A stretch of 64,000 bases of DNA from assembly GCA_949358305.1 (NCBI GenBank), contig OX442319.1, positions 10,416,001 through 10,480,000 on the forward strand, read 5' to 3'. The notes under the pieces were generated by a model that was not told the origin of the DNA, made no database searches, and saw only the letters and a list, made by a program, of their open reading frames with translations. Position numbers and translations under genes: made by a program. This DNA is from Strigamia acuminata. Lineage: Eukaryota; Arthropoda; Chilopoda; Geophilomorpha; Linotaeniidae. Positions 10,276-20,534 of the stretch are shown here, piece after piece (position 1 is the stretch's first letter; the number at the start of each line of letters is the position of its first letter).

Positions 10276-11447
10276 TTACAGTTCTTTCGGTATTTTTGAT
10301 AAAACTAAGTTTCTGTCAATCATGGGAAATTCGTTTAGAATCAACAAAGCGACGCTCCGATGTTCCTCCACTTTATACAACATCGTTGTACATCGAAAAT
10401 TATCGCGCTCGTCTGTATCTATAAAATATTGTCTCATGTCCGAAGCATTCGTCCATAAATCCGCGAAACACACTTTGTATCTCTCGTCTCGACGATTTCT
10501 CACGATTTGTTTTGCCGCCAGATTAATTAAATCTCGAAATTCGTCAAACCCTACACTTGCACGAAGACGATTAAGCGCACTTACGAACAGGTCCACGTAC
10601 ACCCAATCTTGAATGCAACTTTTTAATATAAATCCTCTTAATCGAACATTTGAAAAATAAATATTCAGTTGTTCCTCATTCAACAGCAAAAGTAATAAGC
10701 AAAAGCAGCGGTGTCTGCTGAAGATGATAATTTCTAACAAGTTTTAGTAACGAGTCGATTTCAAATATCCATTTCTGTCATCAATCGTAAATCTCGACCA
10801 CATGAACTTTACTGCGCTTTCGTTGTCACGGAGTAAGAATGTAGAAATCAAGTCGTACTTTCTGTCAGTGGTATATCGTCCGTTTTGTAGGAGATCGTCC
10901 CAAAAATTCCTTTTTTGACCGGGCACTCTGATCTCACGTAAACACTGGCGCTTGGTTCTGCAACTGCATCTTTCACGCAATAGGAGTAAGAAATCCTGCA
11001 TCTTTCATTCGGAGCGAATTTTTCACCGAGTGTAGACAGCACTCGGGCCGTTTCTGTGGAATCGATTTTCCCGCGCGATGTCCACTTCACGTATTCCATG
11101 CAGTCGACCGTTTTAAGCAAACTGAAATCGACCTCGTAATCATCGGTGAGAACACAGTGTAACATGGTCAGCCAATGAAGTATTTCCTCTCCTGTGAATT
11201 GGACAATTTCAATTAGCGGAGGCTGGAAAATTGGCGGTAAAACCAAAGCACACACTTTTTTGCAAATTGTTTCCTCAATTTTTGTCCAAATGTCTTTTAA
11301 ACGGTAAAGATTATTCCCACAAGAATTGTCAATTAAGAGTTTCGATACATCCGATGCACTACAATCCCAGAAGTTAGTAGCAGTTTTGATCGAGGCTAAG
11401 CGTTCGAGTGTGGGGAATGGAAGCTTAAATTCATTATTACGATCCAT
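10276..11447 (-). pseudogene. Family A copy with frameshift and nonsense mutation
   Basis: Nearly full-length homologue of the genes at 18447, 21410 and 25676. It begins MDRNNEFKLPFPTLERLAS at 11447, loses frame near 10985 (after CVKDAVA), resumes in another frame (CLREIRVPGQ), and meets an in-frame TAA at 10744-10746. Paralogues have CAA (Gln) there, so this is a C-to-T nonsense change. A small deletion follows where paralogues read TTELFST. The C-terminus (LSKIPKEL) is intact. Two independent lesions make a pseudogene likely. Confidence 0.85.
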
Positions 11448-11569
11448 CGTGGTCGGTGGTCTAGCAGATCTGGACGTGTCTGGAAAACGTGGTAGAAAGT
11501 GTTACGACAGTGGCGCCGCACGTGGTTCATTCCGTTACAACGCAGCTGTGAAGTCAAAGGGCAGCTGAT

Positions 11570-12200
11570 GAAAAGTTATTTTTAATATTCATCTAAATTT
11601 TAAAATTGCTGTTTATTTGGTTTGTTGTCAGTCGCAGTGTGATATGCGAACAACAAAACATGTTTAACTGCAATTCTAAACATGCTTTGTAGTGTTTTTA
11701 TATTTATTGCAATTTAAGCAGCCGTTAAACAACTTTTGTTGTTCAAAACGACTATCTATAAAATGTGCATGTTATAGTTGTAGTTAATTGTATACAGTAT
11801 ACTTATGAAAGGTTATGTGCTGATATCATTGTTATGACAACAGCTGTTCGCTTTGTATTGGAACAAAGATGGAGTAAATACTACTGTAAACTTGTTTATT
11901 CCTTAATTCTCATCTTATCTTTCTTATTCCGGAAACAACAGCGCATTTAGACAAGAAGATAAATCAGACTAAAAAGAGGAGCATAAGATTTGTTACAAAT
12001 AAAAACATGAATGTTTTTTTAATTAATTAATTTTATTTTGTTGTTAATAATGTTTCTCTAATTTTCTAAATGTAGAATCTACGAAAAACATATATTTCTA
12101 TATTTTTAAATGACTAAGATCGCCATTTTGACATTTTAGAAGGCTCATCTCATCTCATCTCGGATCTTTTATTTTTATTAATTTGATTCAACAACTAGTT
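11570..12200. repeat. Duplicated 5' flank of family A genes, copy 2
   Basis: Collinear with 9590-10245 with few differences, extending to the shared CTCATCTCGGATCTTTTATT near 12150. Confidence 0.85.
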
Positions 12201-12424
12201 AATTACTGAAAACCAAGTCTTACCGTATAATTTATTTCCAGATGGTCAATGCCGATGCAAAATTTTATACAGCATCTAAGAGTTGTGAAATGAATGAATG
12301 TTGTAAAAATCTAAGCGGGTTATTTCATCGGTAATCATTGAATGGTTACTATTACTATTTTGATTACTATATGATTAATATTTTTAACTCGAATCAATGC
12401 CTCAGTTTACACATTTTGTTTTAG

Positions 12425-12580
12425 CTGCTTGCAATGGAAAATACCTCTGCGGTTGCACTCGTGGATATTCATGTGTCAAAAAGAAGATAATAAACAAAAT
12501 TGGTGATGAGGTGTTAATTAATAATTATTTCTATTTGTCAGTAGAAAAGTATTTGGATTTGGAATGCATTTAAAATTGGA
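12425..12580 (+). other. Possible terminal exon of a short Cys-rich peptide (weak)
   Basis: After a good acceptor (TTTTGTTTTAG), one frame reads CNGKYLCGCTRGYSCVKKK, with four spaced cysteines, then runs in low-complexity residues to a stop. Another frame reads a short peptide ending in RR. A diverged copy of the downstream sequence at about 13750-14010 keeps only SCV. No upstream exon or signal peptide was found, so function and reading frame are uncertain. Confidence 0.2.
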
Positions 12581-12735
12581 ACTGGGATTTGCGTCATGGA
12601 TGTTTAAGATGTCAATTTCAGGGATAAAGCGTACACCCATCACATTGTAACCAAACTGTATTTTTAATGAATTGAATTAAAAGTCTGACAAATAGACACG
12701 CGTGTGTTGCAAATCTTGTTATTTTTTCTTCTGTA
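12480..12735. repeat. Diverged duplication (paired with about 13785-14020)
   Basis: Shared blocks include GCATGGATGTTTAAGATGTCAATTTC-like sequence (12595-12620 and 13902-13927), a GAAAAGTATTT stretch and TGTGTTGCAAATCT. The pair brackets the protein 4.1 exon. Confidence 0.65.
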
Positions 12736-13451
12736 AAGTCTCGCTCCTACTCGAGAGATGGCAGCATCTGCTCGAAACATCCCACCAACCAATCACACAC
12801 ATCCATTTCCTCAGACTCCTCACCGCACGTTTCTGGAAAGGAGATATTATTTTTGACCAGGATTTTTGACCATCAGGACCAGGACCTCCGTTCGACTGGA
12901 TTCTTTTTGATCAGGTAGCATAACTGACCTTACAAAATATATTTTTTAAAAAGTTAAAATCAAGTTTAAGTTTGTAAAAATCGCTGAGTACAAAATCGAA
13001 TGTAAAAGTGTAACAGCACCCAAGGAGCATCAATTATGAGGATATTTTTATAATAACAACAATAAAAAAAAATTTAAAAAAAAGAAAACTTTTTCGAGAG
13101 AATTCACTAGCAGCAAGTAATGATTACACGTGCAATTATTATTCATAGAATGGTTAATGTTGCAAAATAAAATATTTTAATATTTTTTTATTTAAAAAAA
13201 AAAATTTAAAAATAAAATAAAATAAGAATTTTGCAGTTTTTTCAATGCTCCTTTTTATATTTAAAAGTGCCAAAGCATTATTATAAACTTCGTATTTCAT
13301 AGTTATGCCAAAATCGTGGATTTAATGATGACTGTAGCAAAACTGTAAATAAATATACAAATAAATAAATAAATTATTAAAATTAATTCATTAATTTTTT
13401 TTTAAATTTGGGAGCCATTGTTGTTAGCATTTTATTTTAGTTTCATTTTGT

Positions 13452-13628
13452 TTATTTCGATTGTTGTTGAATTTCGATCTTTTCCACGGTCATGTCGGGA
13501 TTCGTCATAGTCGCTTCTTGAATCGCATCCACCAGTGCTTTGTCGTGATCGATCGGATCGCCATCACTTTGAATTGTAATTTTCTGCTCTACTCTCGTCT
13601 CTACTGCTCCGTCCTTCTCCGTTTTATA
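13452..13628 (-). CDS. EPB41: Protein 4.1 (band 4.1/coracle family), terminal exon only
   Basis: One minus-strand exon of 58 codons plus stop (13454-13452), preceded by a splice acceptor (TGACAG at 13634-13629). It reads GAVETRVEQKITIQSDGDP, then IDHDKALVDAIQEA and NPDMTVEKIEI. This is the C-terminal domain of protein 4.1 proteins, which links membrane proteins to the spectrin-actin skeleton and to septate or other junctions. FERM and spectrin-actin-binding exons are not seen anywhere upstream in the window. It is therefore either the last exon of a gene with a very long intron, or an orphaned duplicate. Low divergence in the core motif favours selection having acted recently. Confidence 0.75.
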   Translation of the reverse strand, partial: YKTEKDGAVETRVEQKITIQSDGDPIDHDKALVDAIQEATMTNPDMTVEKIEIQQQSK

Positions 13629-14163
13629 CTGTCAAAAATATTAAACACAATCAATCATCGCTTTATTGCCAGTTTTAAGTCTCAAAGTTAAAAAAAAAAA
13701 ACATATTGCAACCCATACGAATTAGAATTTAATAGTCAGTAATAGTAGATCTTGGAATTTCATGTGTCCTAAGAAAGGTAGAAAATAAAATTGTAAACGT
13801 GTTGGTACTCTACAATAAATGGTGTGATGTTTAATTAATGAGTATTCCTATTTCTCTATAGAAAAGTATTTAGAACACTTTTAAACTTGGAACTGGAATT
13901 TGCATGGATGTTTAAGATGTCAATTTCTGGCATTAAGCATAACCATGACATTGAAAGAATTTTATTAAAAACCTTATAAATAAAAACTTTGTGTTGCAAA
14001 TCTGCAATTTTCTTGTCTCTTGTGTTAGAAGTGAAGATTTAAAAGGCACAGGAGAAAAATCATTCAATTGCCATTTGTGTGCTTATTCTCGCAATCTTTG
14101 CTTATTTAATAATTTTTGTTAAATATGTTTTAAAAGCAATAGGTGGTTAGAAATGAATACCGA

Positions 14164-15880
14164 CTACCGGTGGCCGTGTGGTCATGGTGTCCGATTTCTG
14201 AGCTGAGTGAATGGGTTCGAATCCGCGACTTTGTCTTTATCTTTTATTATTAATTTTTCAGTCCAAAAGAGGATAATCAAAGTTTATAAGAGCTTTAACC
14301 TTACTGAGTCATTGTTATTCTATGTAGCCGTGTGGTTAGAGTGCATAGGTAGAGTGATTTGGGAACGGGTTCAAATCCGTCACTAGTTTTGCTTAGAGAA
14401 ATTTATTTTTTCAGGCTTAAAAATGCAAATTTCAAGTTTATAAGGCTCAAACTAACCGCCTCTGCTAAAAAGCACCGGTGGGAGCCGGTGGGAGGATACC
14501 CATTGCGCCGGCATTGCCGGGCGCGTCGCGGGTTCGCCTCCCCGAGTCGCTCTCCACGTTGGTCAACTTTTTTTCAGTGTTTTTTTTTAATTTTGCGAAA
14601 GTCAGGTGCGGTGGGATACATGGGCTTTTCTCGAATACAACGTCGAGATACAACGTCACTTCGAATACAACGTCACTTCGAATACAACGTGAAGCGTTGC
14701 AGAATGCGCTTTTTACAGGCGCAATGCCGGAAAATAAAAATAAAATTTATTTTGCCAAATTACATGCTATTTTTTGATTTTTCAGAAGTTGCTTGCAAAA
14801 GTACGAATATAACGAATATAACGAATATAACGAATATAACGAATATAACGTAGTGTTCGAATAAAACGTCAGGTGTCGTTGTATTCGAACACAACGTGAT
14901 GACGTTATATTCGAGGGAAAACGGTAGTTTTCTTTCCTGTATGTAGTCTTTTAGTTTTTCTAGTTTAATAGTCTTTTTTTTGAGGATTTTCTAGTTTTAG
15001 TCTTTTTTTGAGGATTTTCTAGTTTTAGTCTTCTTTTGAAGATTTTCTAGTTTAGTCTTTTAGATTTCTTTTACATGTTTATTCGCATTTAATCTATAAG
15101 TATAAGTTTTAAGAAAGATATTGCATAGCAGTTATTGTAGCTGTGTGGTATCTTCTTCATGTGTTATGGCGGTGGACTTTGGGCTAAGCGTGTTCGAATC
15201 TGTAATGTAATTTATTTTTAATTTTTTTTTAAATTTTATTTTTTAAATTTTTTTTTTTAATCTCTGGATTGGTCCGGATTCGAACCCGAACACATGTCCG
15301 TCGTTAAGTTTCAAAATACTAGACATCTAACCTCGAAGCTACTGCTTCTTGTTGCTACCCATATGTCAAATAGCCTTCTTATAGAGTTAAGAGAGAAAAT
15401 TAGTAGAAAATAATAATACAAATTAAAACTGGATAAAACCAGCGGAATTATTTTTACTTAAATTCATCCTTTCCTGGATTTGAACACAGACACTTGTTCT
15501 TTATTGATTTATTTATTTTTCACGTCTCCAATACCAGCCATCATACCTCGGAGCCACCACTCCTTCTTATCCATCTACTGCTTAATTCTCTTACTTACAG
15601 ATTGCATACTGACGTAATTGATTGAAAATTAAGAGATAAAAAATGTTTAAAAACAATTTTCTTCGTCTGGATTCTTGCTCTGGATTCGAACTTTGAATGC
15701 ACGTGTCCACTCAAGATAATACTGGAAACGCATCGCAAGAGCCACCGCTCCTCACTCTAACTCATTCCTTAACTCCTGTACTTAAGCGAGGAAAGAAAAC
15801 TAAAAAAGAAAAGAAAAATTCTAAACATCAACTCAGGATTCGAACACGCTACATCTAACTCTGAAAGCCAAAGCTAAACC
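14164..15880. repeat. Cluster of tRNA-like (pol III A/B-box) modules, SINE-like
   Basis: At least seven short modules pair an A-box-like and a B-box-like sequence. Plus strand: 14171/14213 (TGGCCGTGTGG and GGTTCGAATCC), 14325/14368 (TAGCCGTGTGG and GGTTCAAATCC), 15138/15190, and a weaker one near 14485/14531. Minus strand: B at 15275-15286 with A at 15329-15341, B at 15475-15487 with A at 15545-15557, B at 15681-15692 with A at 15730-15745, and a decayed one at 15837-15870. Spacing between modules is about 150-210 bp. The bases flanking each module do not form a 7-bp acceptor stem, so these are tRNA-derived SINE heads or relics rather than functional tRNA genes. The first set points right and the last set points left. 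Confidence 0.6.
14630..14932. repeat. CGAATACAACG / CGAATATAA short repeats in both orientations
   Basis: Contains direct copies of CGAATACAACGTCACTT (14632-14690), five 9-bp units CGAATATAA (about 14804-14850), and inverted copies (GTTGTATTCG, GTTATATTCG; 14876-14915). The inverted copies could pair with the first set into an imperfect hairpin of about 300 bp. No protein is indicated. Confidence 0.6.
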
Positions 15881-15906
15881 CAATGAAATTAATAAAAATT
15901 AAAATA

Positions 15907-16440
15907 CTATTCGTTAATAATGTCTAACCAATCGAAATCGTAATCGTAATCGTAATCGTTCTCAAATTGCTGGGTCTGTTCTGCTGGACCAGCGATTTCT
16001 TGGCGACATTTGGAATCAAAATCCAAAATCCACGCTTTAACATAAATTATCAAATCATTAAGAGCAAAAGATTTTCTAATAAAAAAAATATTATTTTCCA
16101 AACCTGAAGGTATATTTTAGGAGCTGCAGGTGCGTTAAATAACTGAATCGTGTTATAAAATTCTGATGAATTAAGCTGATCAAACGTTTGTGCGTTGTGA
16201 TCGCGGCATTTCTTGTTGAGGATGCGGTGGCACACAAAGTAGTTTACTGCCTCTGCAACTGAGGTGGATACCATATCTTTTAAGTGAAGCTGTTTGAATG
16301 TAGAGTTGCTGACTGTCCCAGCGATTGTCCGGTGACATTTGGGACGACTGGCTTTGATTCAATGACCTCCGCATCTGGTTAAGCACGGTGGAAACCTCGA
16401 TGAAGACTGAGATAAAAATACAAATGGCCCGTGTTTTCAT
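15907..16440 (-). CDS. Possible small secreted protein (structure uncertain)
   Basis: A minus-strand ATG at 16440 opens MKTRAICIFISVFIEVS, a plausible signal peptide, followed by a Ser/Gln-rich stretch. The frame then runs to a stop at 16180. Dropping one A from AAAA near 16282 would lead into another open frame (EAVNYFVCHRILNKKC) to a possible donor at 16103. An acidic ending (YDYDYDFDWLDIINE, stop 15907) lies beyond a possible acceptor at 16036, but its phase does not join cleanly. I do not recognise it and the model is speculative. Confidence 0.25.
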
Positions 16441-16511
16441 TTGAATATCCAATCAAAAATCCCAGAAATATTTTGTAAAAATGTCAACTTCTTGCGAGCT
16501 GTCACCTGGTG

Positions 16512-16748
16512 CTAAATTGCAACAAAAGCCGCAATATAAAAATATAACGATGCTCCAAGTAGAGTGGTTGCTAAGCAACACACTGCTGTTATTAACAATC
16601 TCAATTTAATCCCATTTCTCGTCTCGGCCTTTACAATTACTTCAATTTCTTCCAGCTTAATTCCGACATTCCGGCTTAATTCATCCAAGTTGTGAAAGCT
16701 GAAAGGTTCTTTTACCTTTTTCCAGTTTCTAATCATAAAAATCACCAT
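16512..16748 (-). CDS. Hypothetical 78-residue single-pass membrane protein
   Basis: ORF with a basic N-terminal half (IRNWKKVKEPFSFHNLDEL) and one strong C-terminal hydrophobic helix (about residues 51-76, LLITAVCCLATTLLGASLYF). No homologue is recognised. It is short, so it could be chance. Confidence 0.3.
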   Translation of the reverse strand: MVIFMIRNWKKVKEPFSFHNLDELSRNVGIKLEEIEVIVKAETRNGIKLRLLITAVCCLATTLLGASLYFYIAAFVAI

Positions 16749-16979
16749 ATAACTGCATTAGGTTTGTCAGCAACTGCAATAAGAATTGGGAATGAAAATG
16801 AAATGATGAGTTGTCGTTTTATAATTGCTAACTATTGATTAAATATTTATTTATTTACTTTATTGTATTTTTGACGAAAAAGATAACTTTTGAACTCTTG
16901 AGTGTTAACAGTACTCTTTTTAGAGTAAGGTCCTGGTAACTTGTTTTAGTACATAAATAAAAATTGTGTAGACGAATGT

Positions 16980-17906
16980 TTACAGTTCTTTCGGTATTTT
17001 TGATAAAACTAAGTTTCTATCACTCACTGGCAATTCGTTTAGTATCAACAAAGCGACACTCCGATGTTCTTGCACTGCATACAACATCGTGGTATATTGA
17101 AATTTTTTGCGCTCATCCAAATTTATAAAATGTTTTCTCAACTTGTACGAAGCATTAGTCCATAGTAAAAGTAATAAACACAAGCACCGACGTGTGCTAA
17201 AGAACGCAGTGCTGAAAACATCTAACGTGTTTCGGTAACTAATCGATGTCAAATATCCATTTCTTTCGTCGTTTGTAAATCTCGACCACATGTACTTTAC
17301 AGCGCTTTCGTTGTCGCGAAGAAAGAATGCAGAAATCAAGTCGTACTTCATGTCAGCGTTGCTCCAAAAGAGTGTGGTTTGTCCATTGTTCTCACCTGAA
17401 AACTGCTTCCAGGTTACTGAAACTGCATCTTCCACACAATAAGTGTGCGAAATGTTGTTTCTTTCATTCGGGGTGAATTTTCCATCAAGTGTTGACAACA
17501 CTTTTGCCGTTTTTGTGTAATCGATTTTTCCGCGCGGTGTCCACTCCACGTATTTCAAGCAGTCTATCGTTTCGAGCAATCCGAAATCGACCTCGGACGC
17601 CTTAGTAAGAATGCAGCATAACAGGGACAGCCAGTCGAGTAATTCCTCCCCTGCGAACTGGACAATTGCAAGTAGCGATGGTTGCAAAATTGGCGGTAAA
17701 TTGAGACTGAACACTTTTTTGGAAATTATTTTCTCAATTTTCGGCCAACTGGCGTGTAGACGGTGAAAACTGTTCCGACCACAATTTTTCAAGATTATGG
17801 GGGATATATCCGGTACACTACATTTCCATAAGTTAGTACCAGTTTTGATCAAGGCTATGTGTTGGAGTGCTGGGAATGGAAGCCTAAATTCATTATTGCG
17901 ATCCAT
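16980..17906 (-). CDS. Family A protein with internal deletion
   Basis: Start at 17906 (MDRNNEFRLPFPALQHIAL), matching the common family start; a longer in-frame extension upstream is not conserved. It is about 308 residues instead of about 400. After LLLLL it jumps directly to WTNASYKLRKHF, removing roughly 80 residues that in paralogues carry the DWVYVDLFV helix pair. The frame is otherwise open to IPKEL. It lacks the GFWDDxLQ segment. It is the most diverged family A copy. The deletion takes out a conserved core, so the product may be non-functional even though the frame is kept. Function of the family is unknown. Confidence 0.6.
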   Translation of the reverse strand: MDRNNEFRLPFPALQHIALIKTGTNLWKCSVPDISPIILKNCGRNSFHRLHASWPKIEKIISKKVFSLNLPPILQPSLLAIVQFAGEELLDWLSLLCCILTKASEVDFGLLETIDCLKYVEWTPRGKIDYTKTAKVLSTLDGKFTPNERNNISHTYCVEDAVSVTWKQFSGENNGQTTLFWSNADMKYDLISAFFLRDNESAVKYMWSRFTNDERNGYLTSISYRNTLDVFSTAFFSTRRCLCLLLLLWTNASYKLRKHFINLDERKKFQYTTMLYAVQEHRSVALLILNELPVSDRNLVLSKIPKEL

Positions 17907-18059
17907 CTTAGTCGGTGGTCTTGAACACACGCGGACGTAAGCTTTACGACAGTAGCCGGATAATAATTTGCGATAGTAGCGCCACATTAAGAGAAATTGA
18001 ATTATTTCTTTAAAGCCAAGGGGCAGTGGATAAAAATTTATTTTTAATATTCATTCTTA

Positions 18060-18255
18060 TTCAGAGGAACAATTTATGGGTTTTCTTCCAATTCATGCAT
18101 CAAATGGAAATATTATCCGTTCCATAAGGATTTTAAATACGAAAGACGCATATAATGCACTACATTGCCATAAATTAGCAGCAGTTTTGATCAAGGCTGA
18201 GCGTTGAATGAAGTGTGGGGACTGGAAGCGTTAATTCCTCTTTGCGATCCATTCA
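18060..18255 (-). pseudogene. N-terminal relic of a family A gene (1 of 3)
   Basis: The minus strand from about 18252 reads MDRKEELTLPVPTLHSTL, then needs a frameshift to continue as IKTAANLWQCSALY. It sits just downstream of the copy at 16980 and upstream in coordinates of the intact gene at 18447. The same relic recurs at about 20865-21055 and 24825-25310 in the same position relative to the next intact gene, so relic and gene were duplicated as one unit. Confidence 0.75.
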
Positions 18256-18446
18256 TAACACAGATATTTCCAGAGAAATTTTGTGGGAATAACCACGTGT
18301 TATTTCAAAAAAAATTCTAAAGGAAATGATTATCAATTTCTTAATCTACAACAGGCTTCATTTTATGAATAATTTTATTTTTATTAATTTGATCCAACTA
18401 ATAGTTAACTCGTACATAAATAAAAAGTCAAAATAAAAAATCGGAA

Positions 18447-19802
18447 TTAGGAGACGAATGTTAACGGTTTCTTTGGTACCGGTATATACGATAAAATCAA
18501 GTTTTTGATACTCAGAGGCATTTCTTTTAGTGTCAACAAAGCGACACACCGATGTTCGTGCACTGCGTACGACATCGTGGTATAGTCAAATTTATTGCGC
18601 ATATCCGAATTCATAAAATATTGTCTCACCTTGTACGAAGCATTAGTCCATATATCAACCAAACACACTTTGTATCTCTCGTCTTGACGATTTCTCAAGA
18701 TTTGTTTCGCCGTCAGAAACATTAAATCTCGGTATTCGTCAAAACCTAGACTTGCACGAAGACGATTAAACGCACTTACGAACAGGTCCACGTACACCCA
18801 ATCTTGAATGCAACTTTTTAATATAAATCCTCTTAATCGAATATCTGACAAATAAATATTAAGCTGTTCCTCATTCAACAGCAAAAGTAATAAGCAAAAG
18901 CAGCGACGACGTGTGCTGAATAACTCAGTTGTGATAATTTGTAACAAGCTTTGGTAACGAGCCGATGTCAAATATCCATTTCGTTCATGGTTTGTAAATG
19001 TCGACCACATACACTTTACTGCGCTTTCGTTGTCACGAAGTAAGAATGTAGAAATCAAGTCGTACTTTCTGTAAGTGGTATATCGTTCGTCTTGGACATC
19101 GTCCCAAAATCCTTCGTATTGTAGGTCATCGTCCCAAAATCCTTTGTATTGTAGGTCATCGTCCCAAAATCCTTTGTATTGTAGGTCATCGTCCCAAAAT
19201 CCTTTGTATTGTAGGTCATCGTCCCAAAATCCTCCGTATTGTAGGACATCGTCCCAAAAATTCATTTTTTGACCGGGCACTTTGGTCTCACGTAAACACT
19301 TGAGCTGGGTTACTGCAACTGCATCTTTCACATAATAGCAATACAAAATCTTGCATCTTTCATCCCAAGCGAAATTTTCACCAAGTGTAGACAAAACTCG
19401 AGCCGTTTCTGTGGAATCGATTTTCCCGCGCGATGTCCACTTCACGTATTTCATGCAGTCGACCGTTTTAAGCAAACTGAAATCGATCTCGTAATCATCG
19501 GTGAAAACGCAGTGTAACATGGTCAGCCAATGAAGTATTTCCTCTCCTGTGAATCGGACAATTTCAAGTAGCGGAGGCTGGAAAATTGGCGGTAAAACCA
19601 AAGCGCACACTTTTTTGCAAATTGTTTCCTCAATTTTTGTCAAAATGTCGTTTAAACGGTAAAGATTATTTCCACAAGAATTGTCAATTAAGAGTTTCGA
19701 TACATCCGATGCACTACGATTCCAGAAGTTAGTTGCAGTTTTGATCGAGGCTAAGCGTTCGAGTGTGGGGAATGGAAGCTTAAATTCATCATTACGATCC
19801 AT
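18447..19802 (-). CDS. Family A protein with expanded 10-residue repeat
   Basis: Intact 451-residue single-exon ORF starting MDRNDEFKLPFPTLERLAS. Conserved blocks in order: KICKKVCALVLPP-type helix, CMKYVKWTSRGKID, a Cys/Tyr-rich turn, the WDDDLQYKGF repeats (residues about 185-235), RKYDLISTFLLRDNESAVK, CFCLLLLLLNEEQLNIY, DWVYVDLFVSAFNRL, ERYKVCLVDIWTNASYK, and a C-terminus rich in Leu. No signal peptide or membrane helix stands out apart from the short LLLLLL run. Predicted character is mostly alpha-helical, possibly an alpha-solenoid (inference). The 10-residue unit is present once or twice in paralogues but about five times here. Family not recognised. Confidence 0.8.
   Translation of the reverse strand: MDRNDEFKLPFPTLERLASIKTATNFWNRSASDVSKLLIDNSCGNNLYRLNDILTKIEETICKKVCALVLPPIFQPPLLEIVRFTGEEILHWLTMLHCVFTDDYEIDFSLLKTVDCMKYVKWTSRGKIDSTETARVLSTLGENFAWDERCKILYCYYVKDAVAVTQLKCLRETKVPGQKMNFWDDVLQYGGFWDDDLQYKGFWDDDLQYKGFWDDDLQYKGFWDDDLQYEGFWDDVQDERYTTYRKYDLISTFLLRDNESAVKCMWSTFTNHERNGYLTSARYQSLLQIITTELFSTRRRCFCLLLLLLNEEQLNIYLSDIRLRGFILKSCIQDWVYVDLFVSAFNRLRASLGFDEYRDLMFLTAKQILRNRQDERYKVCLVDIWTNASYKVRQYFMNSDMRNKFDYTTMSYAVHEHRCVALLTLKEMPLSIKNLILSYIPVPKKPLTFVS
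19098..19260. repeat. In-frame 30-bp coding tandem repeat, about five units
   Basis: Unit on the plus strand is ATCGTCCCAAAATCCTTTGT followed by ATTGTAGGTC. It encodes FWDDDLQYKG on the minus strand. Inner units are nearly identical and outer units have a few changes (CTTCGT, CTCCGT), which fits recent slippage or unequal exchange within the gene at 18447-19802. Confidence 0.93.
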
Positions 19803-20399
19803 CGTGGTCGGTGGTCTAGCAGATCTGGACGTGCCTGGAACACGTGGTAGAAATAGAAAGTGTTACGAATTTGGCGCCACACGTGGTTTATGTTGGAAAT
19901 AAATTTGGCCACATACATGATTGGATCCCTCGATCCCACGTGATCGAAACGTGGTCGCGCGCTCTGCACGTTCATTTAAGAGCTACGAAAATTTATTATT
20001 AGTTCTTTTGAACCTGTACACATGCACCAAATAGCAAATTGGAATATTTACTGAATATTAAAATCCCAATAACCAAACAGTATTGTCAAATTTGGAAAAA
20101 AAATTTCGTCGCTTTTAAATGAAGCCAAGCCCATGCTAAAAAGCTGCTTGTTTGTCGTCGATGACGTCATAAAAAGCGCCACCAACGGCAACTTTTGGAA
20201 ACTTTCGAAAGCTAAAAATGGAGGACATTTGAGAATTTTCCAACGTTTAAACGAACGATATAACAATCTCGAAACAATTGAACACGTTTCAACAATGGAT
20301 TTGGGCTAATAATGACACAAATAATCTTCTCCTCAATTTTTATTTTTCTCTTCCCATGACCTTTAAAGAAAAACATCTTTAGCCTTAATTTCTGGAAAG

Positions 20400-20534
20400 A
20401 TGTATGCAAATGCATATCAGGACATGCTAAAGAAACATTTACGTCCCTACAAAACTAGACTTGAAGGCAGAAAAATCACCTTTCAGCAAGACAATGCCCC
20501 AGTCCACAAAGCTGCCGCTACTTTTCCACATTAA
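20400..20534 (+). pseudogene. Tc1-like transposase fragment
   Basis: An open 44-codon stretch reads MYANAYQDMLKKHLRPY, then ITFQQDNAPVHKAA, ending in a stop. The QQDNAPxH motif holds the second catalytic Asp of Tc1/mariner DDE transposases. The N-terminal DNA-binding part and the third catalytic residue are missing. Surrounding sequence (about 20000-20860) is non-coding and probably the rest of the decayed element. The motif TTCATAATTTTTTG occurs twice within it (about 20660 and 20832). Confidence 0.8.

Noticed and set aside
14164-15880. Functional tRNA genes
   Set aside because: B boxes match well, but the bases around each module do not form an acceptor stem and anticodon arms are poor.
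20000-20400. Small ORFs upstream of the Tc1 fragment
   Set aside because: No transposase motif in any frame; treated as decayed element or spacer.
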